Assembly (NCBI GenBank): GCA_019637155.1
Contig: JAHBWE010000003.1
Location: 1 to 64,000 of the forward strand
DNA from: Labilithrix sp.
GTDB lineage: Bacteria; Myxococcota_A; Polyangia; Polyangiales; Polyangiaceae
Direction: 5' to 3'
Length of the DNA: 64,000 nt
The notes below the pieces were generated by a model, which was not told the DNA's origin, searched no databases, and saw only the letters and a program-made list of their open reading frames with translations. Below, piece after piece: positions 19,624-28,273 of the stretch. The position numbers and the translations under genes were made by a program. Numbering within the stretch: the first letter of the stretch is position 1; every line of letters begins with the position of its first letter.

Positions 19624-21258
19624 TCAGAGCTGCGGATACGTTGCGGCGCCCGCCACGCCCGGCGTGCAGCCCGGCTTGTTCGCGCGCGCGGTCACGTTCG
19701 GGTAGCTCGAGCGCTCTGCGATCCCCGTCCAGCCGGCGTGCGTCTCGAGCGGGGCTTGCCACGAGTCGGCGGCGAGCTCCCTCTGCTGGAAGCTCGTGAA
19801 CGAGTTCCAGTTCGTGCACCACACGCCGTCGGCCTCGTCGAGCGAACGCGTGAAGCTGCTCTTCGGGTTCGAGAGATCGTAGAGCGAGGACCACTCGCCC
19901 TCGTTCATCCCGAGGTGCGCCGCGATCTTCGTCGCGAAGCCCGACTCGTCGCCTTCGCGCGTGACGTACACGACGCGGTCGCAGCCCATGCGCTTGAGCA
20001 CGAGGACCGGCGCGAGATCGCTCCAGCCGCCCGCGGAGTAACGGCCGTCCGGGAGCTTCACGAAGCGCGAGAGGCCGGGCTCCGCAGGCGACGCGGTGAG
20101 GATCTCCTTCCACGTCTTGTCGCCGAGCGACGTGATCTTCGTCGTCTTCAGGTCGTCGGCGTACGCGCTCGCCTTCGACACCGCGGCGTAGTCGGCGGCG
20201 GAGCCCCAGTAGCCGAACTTGACGTCGGCGAAGCTCGGCTCGAACGGGATGCTGCCGGTCGCGACCGTGCCCGCGCGATAGACCTTGTCCGCGTCCTCGT
20301 ACGCCTCGACCGCGGCGCCTTCGAGCACGCTCGTCGCGACGAGCTTGTGCAGGCGCGGCGTCGCGCCGATCGTCTGCGCGAGGCGCACCGACGGCTTGTT
20401 CGCGGCCCGGACCTGGGCGCGGTACGTCGCGACGATCGTGCGGAAGTCCTCGCCGCACGACGTGGCGGAGATGTCCTCCCACGACCTGCCCGCCGTCGTC
20501 GTCGCGCACGCGTCGAGCCACCTCGACTGCGCGGCGGTGTCGGCGCCGTTCACGCCGGCGTAGAAGTCGCCCACGCGACCGAAGAGATCGGAGAGGCCGT
20601 CCCACGAGAGCACGCCGGGACGGAAGAAGAGGCGGTTGTCGTCGACCGAGAACGCGCCGAGCGTCGCGATCGAGGTGTAGATCTCCGTCACCGTGTAGCG
20701 GAGGTTCGTGACGTCGGAGAGGCGATTGAACGCGTCCGGGTTCACGAGCGTCCTCACCTCCGGGATCGAGAGGACCGCCTTCAGCTCCGACGCCGCCCGC
20801 GCCGTGTCGGTGGAGATCAGCGCGCGGATCCCGCGCTTGTCGAGCTCCGCCTTCAAGCGCCCGACCGTGCCGGCGAGCTGCCCGATCTCGGTCGCCTCCT
20901 CCGACGACGCGAGCGCCTCGCCGTAGCCCTGGAGGCTCTTCAGCGCGAGCGCGACGCGCGCGGGATCGCCGCCGATCGCGTCGTTGGCGCGGATGCTGTC
21001 GTAGACGAACGTCGAGAGCGATCCCGACGAGCCGCCCGCGATCCCGTCGATGACGCCGTAGTGCTCGACGATGCGCGCGAGCGACGCGAAGTGCGTGACG
21101 ACGTACTCGCCGTTGCCGCGCACCGCGGCGCAGAGCTTCGGCGCTTCGCTACCGGTCGCGTGCTGCTCGGCACCGTCGGCGTCGTCCTCCGAGCCAGGCG
21201 CGCACGCGGCGAGGACGGCGACGACGGCAAGGCTCCCGAGGCGCAACGCGAGGGTCAT
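19624..21258 (-). CDS. Patatin-like phospholipase lipoprotein
   Basis: The start at 21258 is preceded by AAGGGGG. The 544-residue product has a lipoprotein signal (VLAACA) and a patatin-like hydrolase domain. The nucleophile elbow GGSSG is in DGIAGGSSGSL at about residues 72-82, after a short lead (VRGNGEYVV) that takes the place of the usual oxyanion Gly-rich loop. The late segment PDGRYSAGGWSDLAPVL at about residue 400 supplies the candidate catalytic Asp. A large helical insertion separates the two catalytic parts, as in several bacterial exported patatins. It is probably an acyl hydrolase acting on phospholipids at the envelope. The substrate is unknown. Confidence 0.75.
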   Translation of the reverse strand: MTLALRLGSLAVVAVLAACAPGSEDDADGAEQHATGSEAPKLCAAVRGNGEYVVTHFASLARIVEHYGVIDGIAGGSSGSLSTFVYDSIRANDAIGGDPARVALALKSLQGYGEALASSEEATEIGQLAGTVGRLKAELDKRGIRALISTDTARAASELKAVLSIPEVRTLVNPDAFNRLSDVTNLRYTVTEIYTSIATLGAFSVDDNRLFFRPGVLSWDGLSDLFGRVGDFYAGVNGADTAAQSRWLDACATTTAGRSWEDISATSCGEDFRTIVATYRAQVRAANKPSVRLAQTIGATPRLHKLVATSVLEGAAVEAYEDADKVYRAGTVATGSIPFEPSFADVKFGYWGSAADYAAVSKASAYADDLKTTKITSLGDKTWKEILTASPAEPGLSRFVKLPDGRYSAGGWSDLAPVLVLKRMGCDRVVYVTREGDESGFATKIAAHLGMNEGEWSSLYDLSNPKSSFTRSLDEADGVWCTNWNSFTSFQQRELAADSWQAPLETHAGWTGIAERSSYPNVTARANKPGCTPGVAGAATYPQL

Positions 21259-21388
21259 AGGCCCCCTTGAAGCAGCGGCCGTGCCACACCCACCTACATC
21301 GCAAGTGCGCGGAATTTCGATGCCACATGGATCGCGGAGGCACCGAAGCGACACCCGTCTGGAACGCCGGCGCAGGTAGGATGGCGCG

Positions 21389-22012
21389 GTGCATCTCTTC
21401 GGGCTGACGGGCGGGATCGCCTCGGGCAAGAGCGCCGTCGCGGCGCGGCTACGGGAGCGCGGCGTGCCCGTCATCGACGCGGACAAGCTGGCGCGCGACG
21501 CGGTCGCGCCCGGCACGGACGGGCTCGCGGCGATCGTGAAGCGCTTCGGCGCCGAGGTCCTCCTCCCCGACGGATCGCTCGATCGCAAGAAGCTCGGTGC
21601 GATCGTGTTCGGCGACGAAGAGAAGCGGAAGGCGCTCAACGCGATCGTGCATCCGCAGGTGACGCTCCTCACGTTCGCCGCGTCGAAGGCGTACCGCGAC
21701 GAAGGGGAGGCGCTCGTCGCGTACGAGGCCGCGCTCATCGTCGAGAACGGCGTCGCGGACGCGTTCCGTCCGCTCGTCGTCGTCGCGGCCCCCGAGGCGG
21801 TGCAGCTCGCACGCATCGTGCAACGCGACGGCCTCACGGAAGAAGAGGCGCGCGCCCGCATCGCCGCGCAGATGCCGCTCGCAGAGAAGATCGCGACGGC
21901 GGATTACGTAATAGAGAACACGGGCTCCCTCGCCGACCTCGAGCGCCGCACCGACGAGGTGCTCGCGTCTCTCTGCGAGCGCCTCGACGTCGATGCCGAC
22001 CGGTACGAGTGA
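21389..22012 (+). CDS. coaE: Dephospho-CoA kinase
   Basis: CoaE phosphorylates the ribose 3'-OH of dephospho-CoA in the last step of CoA synthesis. The P-loop GLTGGIASGKSAVA is at residues 5-18, followed by VPVIDADKLARD, the LNAIVHPQV lid/substrate helix and the DYVIENTGSL C-terminal segment. The 207-residue length is normal for the family. The GTG start at 21389 lies directly before HLFGLTGG. The FHA-sigma54 activator follows 15 bases later. The 130-bp region upstream is shared with the divergent patatin gene. Confidence 0.95.
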   Translation: MHLFGLTGGIASGKSAVAARLRERGVPVIDADKLARDAVAPGTDGLAAIVKRFGAEVLLPDGSLDRKKLGAIVFGDEEKRKALNAIVHPQVTLLTFAASKAYRDEGEALVAYEAALIVENGVADAFRPLVVVAAPEAVQLARIVQRDGLTEEEARARIAAQMPLAEKIATADYVIENTGSLADLERRTDEVLASLCERLDVDADRYE

Positions 22013-22027
22013 TAGCCTGAGCGCCGG

Positions 22028-23521
22028 ATGAACAGCAGGTTCCATACCGGCGTATCGTCCAGCTACGGCGACGACGCGAAGGACCAGCACCCCGAGCCGA
22101 AGGAGCGCTCCGGCCTCGTCCTCCTCTACGCGCCGAACTTCGAGCAGCTCTCCCCCGCCTACGTCTTCTCGTCGCCCGAGCTCACGATCGGGCGCGACGC
22201 CGCGAACCTGATCTGCGTCCCCGAGCAGGCGGTGAGCCGCCAGCACGCGCGCATCTTCTCGCGCCCGGACCGCGCCGGCATCCGCGAGCGCTGGTTCCTC
22301 CAGGACCTCCAGAGCCGCAACGGCACGATGGCGGACGGCCAGTACATCACCGAGGTCGAGCTCGAGCCGAACCACGAGATCCGCACCGGCGACGCGATCT
22401 TCAAGTTCGTCGAGATGGGCGCGGAGCGCTTCGTCCCTTACCGCATCGACGGCCGCGTCGCCGGCATGCGCCGCGCGCAGCTCTTCACCGAGCTCGTCGG
22501 CGGCGCGCGGATGGACGCGATCGCGGCCGACATCGAGAAGATCGCGCCGAAGGAGCTCTCCGCCGTCATCCTCGGCGAGACCGGCACCGGCAAGGAGGTC
22601 ATCGCGCGCGGCATCCATCGCCTGTCGGGCCGCCGCGGCTCGTTCCAGGCGATCAACTGCGCCGCGATCCCGCACACGTTGCTCGAGAGCGAGCTCTTCG
22701 GCTACCGCCGCGGCGCGTTCTCCGGCGCGGACCGCGACAAGCCGGGCCTCATCAAGCTCGCCGATCAAGGCACGCTCTTCCTCGACGAGATCGGCGACAT
22801 GCCGCTCGAGGCGCAGGCGAAGCTCCTCCGCGTGCTGCAGCTCCGCGAGGTCTTCCCGCTCGGCGCGACGACGCCGGAGCGCGTCGACATCCGCGTGGTG
22901 TGCGCGACGCACCGCGACCTCTACGAGTACGCGCGCGAGGGGAAGTTCCGCGGCGACCTGCTCGCGCGCCTCAACGAGCACGTCGTGCGCGTGCCGCCGC
23001 TCCGCGAGCGGAAGGAGGACATCTACCTCCTCTCGCGGAGCTTCGCCGCGAAGTACGGCCGCCCGCAGCTCGGCTTCACGTTCTCGTTCATCGTCGCGCT
23101 CCTGCACTACGACTGGCCGTTCAACGTCCGCGAGCTCGAGAGCTGCATCAAGCGCGGCGTCGCCCTCACCGACGCGCAGGTCCTCGACACGGTCCACCTC
23201 CCCGACGCGATCACCGAGCACATGAAGGGCTACGGCGAGCGCCAGCAAGGCACCACCCACCCGACGATTCACCCGTCGAACCTGCCGCCGCCGATGATGG
23301 TGCATCCCACGGGGCCGCCCCCGCCGATGGGGGTCTCGATCCCGCCGCCGCCGTTCGTGCCCGGCGCGCGGCGCGGATCGCCGTCGGAGCAGGAGCTCCG
23401 CGAGCTCTTGCATCGTCATCGCGGCAACGTCGCCGCGGTCGGGCGCGAGCTCGGCAAGGAGCGGATGCAGATCCACCGCTGGCTGAAGAAGTACAACATC
23501 GACCTCGGCGCCTACCGCTGA
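22028..23521 (+). CDS. FHA-domain sigma54-dependent enhancer-binding protein
   Basis: The 497-residue regulator has an FHA phosphothreonine-binding domain at about residues 50-130 (GRDAANLI, SRQHARIF, SRNGT), an AAA+ domain at about 160-390 and a Fis-type helix-turn-helix at 450-490. Walker A is GETGTGKE at 183-190 and Walker B lies in GTLFLDEIGD at 248-257. The sigma54-contact loop reads GAFSGA (229-234) instead of the usual GAFTGA. A Pro-rich linker (PPPMMVHPTGPPPPMG) precedes the DNA-binding helix. Such proteins are abundant in myxobacteria and respond to Ser/Thr kinases. Its end overlaps the convergent MocR-type gene by ten bases. Confidence 0.93.
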   Translation: MNSRFHTGVSSSYGDDAKDQHPEPKERSGLVLLYAPNFEQLSPAYVFSSPELTIGRDAANLICVPEQAVSRQHARIFSRPDRAGIRERWFLQDLQSRNGTMADGQYITEVELEPNHEIRTGDAIFKFVEMGAERFVPYRIDGRVAGMRRAQLFTELVGGARMDAIAADIEKIAPKELSAVILGETGTGKEVIARGIHRLSGRRGSFQAINCAAIPHTLLESELFGYRRGAFSGADRDKPGLIKLADQGTLFLDEIGDMPLEAQAKLLRVLQLREVFPLGATTPERVDIRVVCATHRDLYEYAREGKFRGDLLARLNEHVVRVPPLRERKEDIYLLSRSFAAKYGRPQLGFTFSFIVALLHYDWPFNVRELESCIKRGVALTDAQVLDTVHLPDAITEHMKGYGERQQGTTHPTIHPSNLPPPMMVHPTGPPPPMGVSIPPPPFVPGARRGSPSEQELRELLHRHRGNVAAVGRELGKERMQIHRWLKKYNIDLGAYR

Positions 23522-24921
23522 ACGAGCTCGCCGAGCGTCGCGATCGCGCGCTCGATCCGCGGCGACCACGGGTGGCCGGTGCTGATGCGGAGGCAGTGAC
23601 CGAAGCGGCGGCGCGCGGAGAAGATGGAGCCCGGCGCGACCGCGATCCCGCGCTGGAGCGCGCGCTCGAACAGCGCGTTCGCGTCGAAGCCGGTCGCGAG
23701 CTCGACCCACAGCACGAAGCCGCCTTGCGGTCGCGACACGCGCGTGCCGGCGGGGAACGCCTCCGCGATCGCGGCGCGGTAGCGCTCCGACTGCGCCGCG
23801 ACGACGCGACGGAGCCGGCGGAGATGGCGCTCGTAACCGCCTTCGCCGAGGTACTCGGCGATCGCCATCTGCGTCGGCGACGGCGACGCGACGACGTGGG
23901 CGAACTTCCGCCGCTCGATCGCCTCCTGGAAGCGCCCCGGCGCGATCCATCCGACGCGGTAGCCGGGCGCGAGCGTCTTCGAGAAGGAGCCGCACAAGAG
24001 CACGTTGCCGCGATTGTCGAAGGCCTTCGCCGGGCGCGGGCGCGATCCGTCGAAGGCGAGATCGCCGTAGACGTCGTCCTCGACGAGGGGGACGTCGCGG
24101 CGCGCGAGCATCTTCACGAGGCGCTCCTTGCTCTCCGCCGGCATCCGCGAGCCGAGCGGGTTCTGGAAGCTCGGCGTCGCCAGCACCGCGCGGACGGGGC
24201 CGGCGCGGATCGCGTCCTCGAGCGCGTCGAGGTCGAGCCCGGTCTCGGGATCGGTCGGGATCTCGATCGCGCGGAGCCCGTGGTACTCGGCGAGGCGCAG
24301 CAGGCCGAAGTACGCCGGCGACTCGACCGCGATCACGTCGCCGGGCTTCGTGACCGCGCCGAGCGCGAGCGAGAGCGCCTCCGTCGCGCCGAGCGTCGTC
24401 ACGAAGTCGTCCTCGCCGAGCTGACCGCCCCAGCTCACCGCGCGCCGCGCGAGCTGGCGGCGGAGCTGCTTCTGACCGCGCACGTCCTCGTAGGCGCCGC
24501 CGGGTCCGCCGCCCTCGCGCGCGACCGCGGCGAGCAGCGCGTTGAGCCTCTTCAGCGGGAGCAGCTCCGGCGCGACGAACGCGGTCCCGAGCGGGACGAG
24601 CCCGCGATCGCGGCTCATCGCGCGGATGAGGTCGTCGGCGTCGGGCGGCGTCGACACCTTCGCCGGCGACGGCGCGCGCCGCGGGGGCGCCGGCACGGGG
24701 CAGTCGGGCACGTTGCGCGCCCGCACGAAGTGCCCCGACTTCGGCCGCGACTCGGTGATGCCTTGCCCCTCGAGCATCGAGTACGCCGACAGCACCGTCG
24801 CGATCGAGATCCCGCGCTCCTCGCTGAGGCGCCGCACGCTCGGCAGGCGGTCGCCGGGGCGGAGCACGCCGCGCGCGACCTGGCTCATGAGCTCGTCGGC
24901 GATGCGCTCGTAGAGGAGCAT
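23512..24921 (-). CDS. MocR-family regulator (GntR DNA-binding domain fused to aminotransferase domain)
   Basis: The 469-residue protein starts with a winged helix (LYERIADELMSQVARGVLRP, SVRRLSEERGISIATVLSAY) and continues as a fold-type I aminotransferase. The aminotransferase part has PSFQNPLGSRMP, an Asp in LVEDDVYGDLAF and the PLP-binding Lys in GSFSKTLAPGYRVGW. MocR proteins use PLP or an amino acid adduct as the effector and usually control a divergent neighbour. Here the divergent gene is an EamA-type exporter. The ATG at 24921 is preferred because AGGAG-like bases are positioned for it and longer frames run through the operator region. The ligand is unknown. Confidence 0.92.
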   Translation of the reverse strand: MLLYERIADELMSQVARGVLRPGDRLPSVRRLSEERGISIATVLSAYSMLEGQGITESRPKSGHFVRARNVPDCPVPAPPRRAPSPAKVSTPPDADDLIRAMSRDRGLVPLGTAFVAPELLPLKRLNALLAAVAREGGGPGGAYEDVRGQKQLRRQLARRAVSWGGQLGEDDFVTTLGATEALSLALGAVTKPGDVIAVESPAYFGLLRLAEYHGLRAIEIPTDPETGLDLDALEDAIRAGPVRAVLATPSFQNPLGSRMPAESKERLVKMLARRDVPLVEDDVYGDLAFDGSRPRPAKAFDNRGNVLLCGSFSKTLAPGYRVGWIAPGRFQEAIERRKFAHVVASPSPTQMAIAEYLGEGGYERHLRRLRRVVAAQSERYRAAIAEAFPAGTRVSRPQGGFVLWVELATGFDANALFERALQRGIAVAPGSIFSARRRFGHCLRISTGHPWSPRIERAIATLGELVQR

Positions 24922-24934
24922 GGCTCGAAGTGTA

Positions 24935-25038
24935 CTGGTCGCTGTTGGCAACGACCAGCACAGATGCGACCGCGCGCGAGGAGGACAGATCCTATCTGTA
25001 CCCGTCATGCAACGCGCTCGGTACATCTGTGCTGGTCG
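24935..25038. promoter_or_regulatory. Nested palindromic operator between MocR and EamA genes
   Basis: CGACCAGCACAGATG at 24952-24966 is matched by its exact reverse complement at 25024-25038. In the centre, ACAGAT-CCT-ATCTGT (24985-24999) forms a second palindrome, and CTGGTCG (24935) pairs with CGACCAG (24952). Four ACAGAT half-sites result, two in each orientation. MocR regulators bind paired repeats, so this is a strong candidate site for autoregulation and for control of the exporter. Confidence 0.7.
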
Positions 25039-25064
25039 GCCGGCGCGCGTCACGCTGGTGGCCC

Positions 25065-25964
25065 ATGAACGCCGCGGTCTCCCTCCCGACCCTTCGACCG
25101 CGGCTCGATCCGCGCCTCCTCGCGGCGCTCGCCGTCGTCTACGCGATCTGGGGCTCGACCTACCTCGTGATGCGCGTCGCGGTCGCGTCGCTCCCGCCGT
25201 GGGGGATGGCGGGGACGCGCTTCGTCTCCGCCGGGCTCCTCGCGCTCGGCGTCGCGCGGCTCCGCGGCGAGGTGCTCCCGTCGCGCCGCGACTGGCTCCT
25301 CGCCCTCCCGACGGGAGCGCTCCTCTTCGTCGTCGGCAACGGGCTCGTCGCGGTCGCGGAGCAGTCGATCGCCTCGAGCGTCGCGGCGGTCGTCGCGGCG
25401 ACGACGCCGCTCTTCGCCTCCGCGTTCCGCGCCGCGCGCGGCGAGCGCCCTTCCCGCGCGGAGATCGCCGGCATGGCGCTCGGGCTCGCCGGCGTCGTCG
25501 TCCTCGCCGGCGGCTCGACGCTCTGGTCGGCGGGTCCGCGCGGGCTCGTGCTCCTCTTCGCGCCGGTCGGCTTCGCGCTCGGCTCGCTCCTCGTCCGCGC
25601 GCGCGGCCCGCAGGCCGGCGGCCTCGCCGTCGCCGCTCCGCAGATGATCTGCGGCGGCGCGATCATGCTCGCGATCAGCGCCGCGAGCGGGGAGCACATG
25701 CCGCCGACGCTCGACGCCTCCGCCGCGCTCGCGTGGCTCTACCTCGTCGTCCTCGGCTCGCTCGTCGGGTTCACCGCGTACGCGTGGCTCCTCCGCAACG
25801 CGCCGCCCGCGCTCTCGATGAGCCACGCGTACGTGAACCCGCTCGTCGCGGTGCTCCTCGGCTCCGCGCTCGGCGGAGAGCAGCTCGGCGCCTCCGCCCT
25901 CGGCGCGGCCGGCCTCATCGCCGCCGGCGTCATGATCGCGGTCGCGGCGCGCGCGAAGAGGTGA
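25065..25964 (+). CDS. EamA/DMT-family membrane exporter
   Basis: The 299-residue protein has about ten hydrophobic helices in two EamA repeats. The first starts AALAVVYAIWGSTYLVMRVA and the second contains VLGSLVGFTAYAWLLRNAPP and MSHAYVNPLVAVLLGSALG, both typical of the drug/metabolite transporter superfamily (YedA-like). It should export an amino acid or small metabolite across the inner membrane. An open frame extends 45 codons upstream but would cover the operator, so ATG 25065 is taken. Its divergent MocR neighbour probably senses the exported compound. Confidence 0.9.
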   Translation: MNAAVSLPTLRPRLDPRLLAALAVVYAIWGSTYLVMRVAVASLPPWGMAGTRFVSAGLLALGVARLRGEVLPSRRDWLLALPTGALLFVVGNGLVAVAEQSIASSVAAVVAATTPLFASAFRAARGERPSRAEIAGMALGLAGVVVLAGGSTLWSAGPRGLVLLFAPVGFALGSLLVRARGPQAGGLAVAAPQMICGGAIMLAISAASGEHMPPTLDASAALAWLYLVVLGSLVGFTAYAWLLRNAPPALSMSHAYVNPLVAVLLGSALGGEQLGASALGAAGLIAAGVMIAVAARAKR

Positions 25965-25995
25965 CGCCGCGCGCGGTCGCCGCTAGCGTGGCCGC

Positions 25996-26466
25996 GTGCT
26001 CGCTCGCTTCGTCTGCACCTCCAGCGCGGTGCTCCTCGTCGTGGCCTGCTCGATCGGGCCCACGATCGAGCCGCATCCGGACGACGTCGAGCAGACCACC
26101 GGCGCGTGCGAAGAGGCGACGACGTTCTCGCTCGCGGACCTGAAGGACGACATGCCGAGCCCGCCGGCGCGCGTCGCGATCGAGGGCACGCCGCGCGCGA
26201 TGCTCGCGTGCAACCAGCTCGCGTGCAGCTTCGAGTGCTGCGAAAACCGGTGCTTCGGGCACTACGAGCTCCGGAACGAGAGCGGCGACGAGGTCGTTCG
26301 CTTGAGCGGCGACGGCATCGAGTGCGGCGGCGACGACTGCAGCCCCTACTGCCGCCCGTTCAGCCGGCGGCCGGTCGGCCGCTATCGCGTCGTCGGCCGC
26401 CTCGCGCGCACCTCCGCGACGACGGGCTGGACCCTCACCGTCACGAGCTGGTGCCGGATCGGCTGA
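25996..26466 (+). CDS. Cys-rich lipoprotein
   Basis: The GTG start at 25996 gives a signal peptide with lipobox LVVAC. The mature part of about 138 residues carries ten or more Cys (LACNQLACSFECCENRCFG, ECGGDDCSPYCRPF, TSWCRIG), which suggests a disulphide-bonded extracytoplasmic domain. Strand-like segments such as GHYELRNESGDEVVRL separate the Cys clusters. No family is recognised. It is 31 bases behind the exporter gene on the same strand and converges on the lipoprotein gene ending at 26471. Confidence 0.75.
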   Translation: MLARFVCTSSAVLLVVACSIGPTIEPHPDDVEQTTGACEEATTFSLADLKDDMPSPPARVAIEGTPRAMLACNQLACSFECCENRCFGHYELRNESGDEVVRLSGDGIECGGDDCSPYCRPFSRRPVGRYRVVGRLARTSATTGWTLTVTSWCRIG

Positions 26467-26470
26467 GGGA

Positions 26471-27103
26471 TCAGCTCCCGTTCTCGTCCGTCTGCCCCGC
26501 GATCTTGAGGCGGCCGTCTTCGCGGCGGAGCAAGAGGACGAGGAAGTCGCCGAAGAGCTGCTCGGAGCCGAGCCGCGGCGTCGCGATCGGTACGCGGATG
26601 TAGAGGTCGCCGGCGCGCATCTCGTTCGGTCGCGTGATCGCGCCGCCGCCGAGCGTCTCGTACGTGTGCCGCTCGATCTCGGAGAGGCGCGCCACCTCCG
26701 TCCCCGCGAGCCGCTGGTACTCGTAGCTCTTCATCCGCGTGCGCCACATCTCGACGAGCTGCTGCTTCGTCGCGCCGGGGCGGCCGAGCGGGACCGCGTC
26801 CGCGGTGAGGAGCTGCACGAGCGACTGCTCGTCCTCGCGCTCGAAGGCGCGGATGTACGCGCGGACGACGTCCTCGACGTCCTTGTCCGCGAGCGGCTCG
26901 CGCAGCGCGACGACGCCCTTCGCGGGCGCGTGGTCCGCCGCGCTCGGCAGCGCGGGCGGCGGCTCGACCGCGACGCCGTCGGGACGGCGCGGAGCTTTCG
27001 GCATCTCCGTCGCCGTGTCCCACGAGCTGCCCCCGCACCCCGCGACGAACGCGAGGACGGCGACGGCGACGCTAGAGGTTCTCGACGTGCGGGTCCTGAC
27101 CAC
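26471..27103 (-). CDS. Lipoprotein with NTF2/SnoaL-like domain
   Basis: The GTG start at 27103 gives lipobox FVAGC (Cys23). After a Pro/Ala linker, residues 65-205 resemble an NTF2-like cone fold: VEDVVRAYIRAFEREDEQSLVQ is the typical opening helix pair, followed by MWRTRMKSYEYQRLAGTEV and a curved sheet with LYIRVPI and DFLVLLLRREDGRLKIAG. It is likely a binding rather than catalytic domain. The gene overlaps the end of the glutamine-amidotransferase-like gene by 32 bases, so the two are translationally linked. Confidence 0.75.
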   Translation of the reverse strand: MVRTRTSRTSSVAVAVLAFVAGCGGSSWDTATEMPKAPRRPDGVAVEPPPALPSAADHAPAKGVVALREPLADKDVEDVVRAYIRAFEREDEQSLVQLLTADAVPLGRPGATKQQLVEMWRTRMKSYEYQRLAGTEVARLSEIERHTYETLGGGAITRPNEMRAGDLYIRVPIATPRLGSEQLFGDFLVLLLRREDGRLKIAGQTDENGS

Positions 27104-27929
27104 GTTCGACGGTCACGATCGCACGTTCGCCGACGCTCTTCCACCGAGACTGTGCGGTGGGGCTCGAGGCGGCGATCGAGAACTCGTCGTCGAAGTCCGC
27201 CGCGAGGAGCGTGAAGTGCATCTGCGCGAGCTCGGGGGTCTTGCGGCGCAGCCCGAGGTCGTCGCCGATGAGCGCCTCCGCCTCCGCCTTCCCCGCGAAG
27301 ACGCGGTACGCCATCTCGGCGCCGCGATGGAGCGCGAAGAGCGACTCGCCGTCGGAGCAGAGGAGGTTCACCTGCCCGGGCTCACCGCCGACCTCGGCCG
27401 CGAGCCCGTCCACCACCGCGACGCACGAACGCAGCGCGTCACGCACGTGCGCGGCGGGCGTCACCGCGTCGGTGAGGCGGCCCGCGTCGTGCAGGAAGGA
27501 GAGGAACACGTAGAAGAGGATCTCCGCGTCGGTCTCGCCGCGGATGGAAGAGCGGAGGAACTGCGGGACGCTCGCGGAGAGGCGCTCACGGATGGCCTCG
27601 AACGACGGGAGCGTCCCCGTCTGCGCGAAGAGCCACTGCCGGTACCGGAACGGATGCGTGTTCTCGGTGCGGAGCGAGCCGATGGTCGCGTTCCGCGCGT
27701 GGGCGACGAGGAGGTCGGCGCGCACGTCCCCCGCCGCCTTCGCCATGTCGATGCGGGCGCGGTCGTCGATCGGGCGGCGGCGCATGAGCACCTCGCCGCC
27801 CTGGTAGAAGCCGACGCCCCAGCCGATCTGCTCCCCGCGGGACTCCACGGCGAGCGCGTCCGACTCGCTCGCGAGCACACGCCCGGCGAGGTCAGCGCGA
27901 TTACCGATCAACCCGAACAGACGTGCCAT
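27072..27929 (-). CDS. Class II glutamine-amidotransferase-fold protein lacking the catalytic Cys
   Basis: The 285-residue protein aligns in outline with YafJ/EgtC-type Ntn hydrolases: MARLFGLIG at the start, LLVAHARNATIGS, ENTHPFRYRQWLFAQTGTLP and GETDAEILFYVFLS. In active members the second residue is the nucleophilic Cys exposed after Met removal. Here it is Ala, and the usual HNG of the loop reads QTG. The protein is therefore probably inactive as an amidohydrolase and may bind a ligand or partner. The start ATG at 27929 leaves no nearby alternative that would restore a Cys. Confidence 0.8.
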   Translation of the reverse strand: MARLFGLIGNRADLAGRVLASESDALAVESRGEQIGWGVGFYQGGEVLMRRRPIDDRARIDMAKAAGDVRADLLVAHARNATIGSLRTENTHPFRYRQWLFAQTGTLPSFEAIRERLSASVPQFLRSSIRGETDAEILFYVFLSFLHDAGRLTDAVTPAAHVRDALRSCVAVVDGLAAEVGGEPGQVNLLCSDGESLFALHRGAEMAYRVFAGKAEAEALIGDDLGLRRKTPELAQMHFTLLAADFDDEFSIAASSPTAQSRWKSVGERAIVTVERGQDPHVENL

Positions 27930-28138
27930 GCGTTCTCCCTAATCACTCCGACGAGCATTGTCGTGTCTCGATGCACCTTCGACAATGCGTCGACTCTTCG
28001 CACGCGCGCTCTTCTCGAACGTCGTCGCAAGAGCACGCGCCGCGAACGGCGCCACCGCCGCCATCCCCAACGCGTAAGCCCAGAGCGGCATCTTCACCCA
28101 CTAGCCTGCCACATCGAACGCGTATGCGCATCTTCAAC

Positions 28139-28203
28139 GCAGGGGGCTTCGCCCCCTGCACCCCGCTCGCACGATGCAGAAAACGCGAAGACGCGTTTTC
28201 TGC
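28139..28203. repeat. Twin-hairpin palindromic repeat (intergenic copy), probable terminator
   Basis: The 344-bp stretch 27930-28273 has no supported gene. It contains GCAGGGGGC-TTC-GCCCCCTGC (28139-28159), a CACCCCGC-type spacer, and GCAGAAAACGCG-AAGA-CGCGTTTTCTGC (28176-28203). The second stem includes four T and four A, so it could terminate transcription on either strand. The same hairpin order, with TTC then AAGA loops, recurs inside argS at 30095-30147. Confidence 0.7.
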
Positions 28204-28273
28204 CGCGTGCTCGCTTTGGTTGGGGGCTCGTGGGCTCTTGTGGCTCTCGCGCTTTCGTGAGGGCTGAGCTGGA

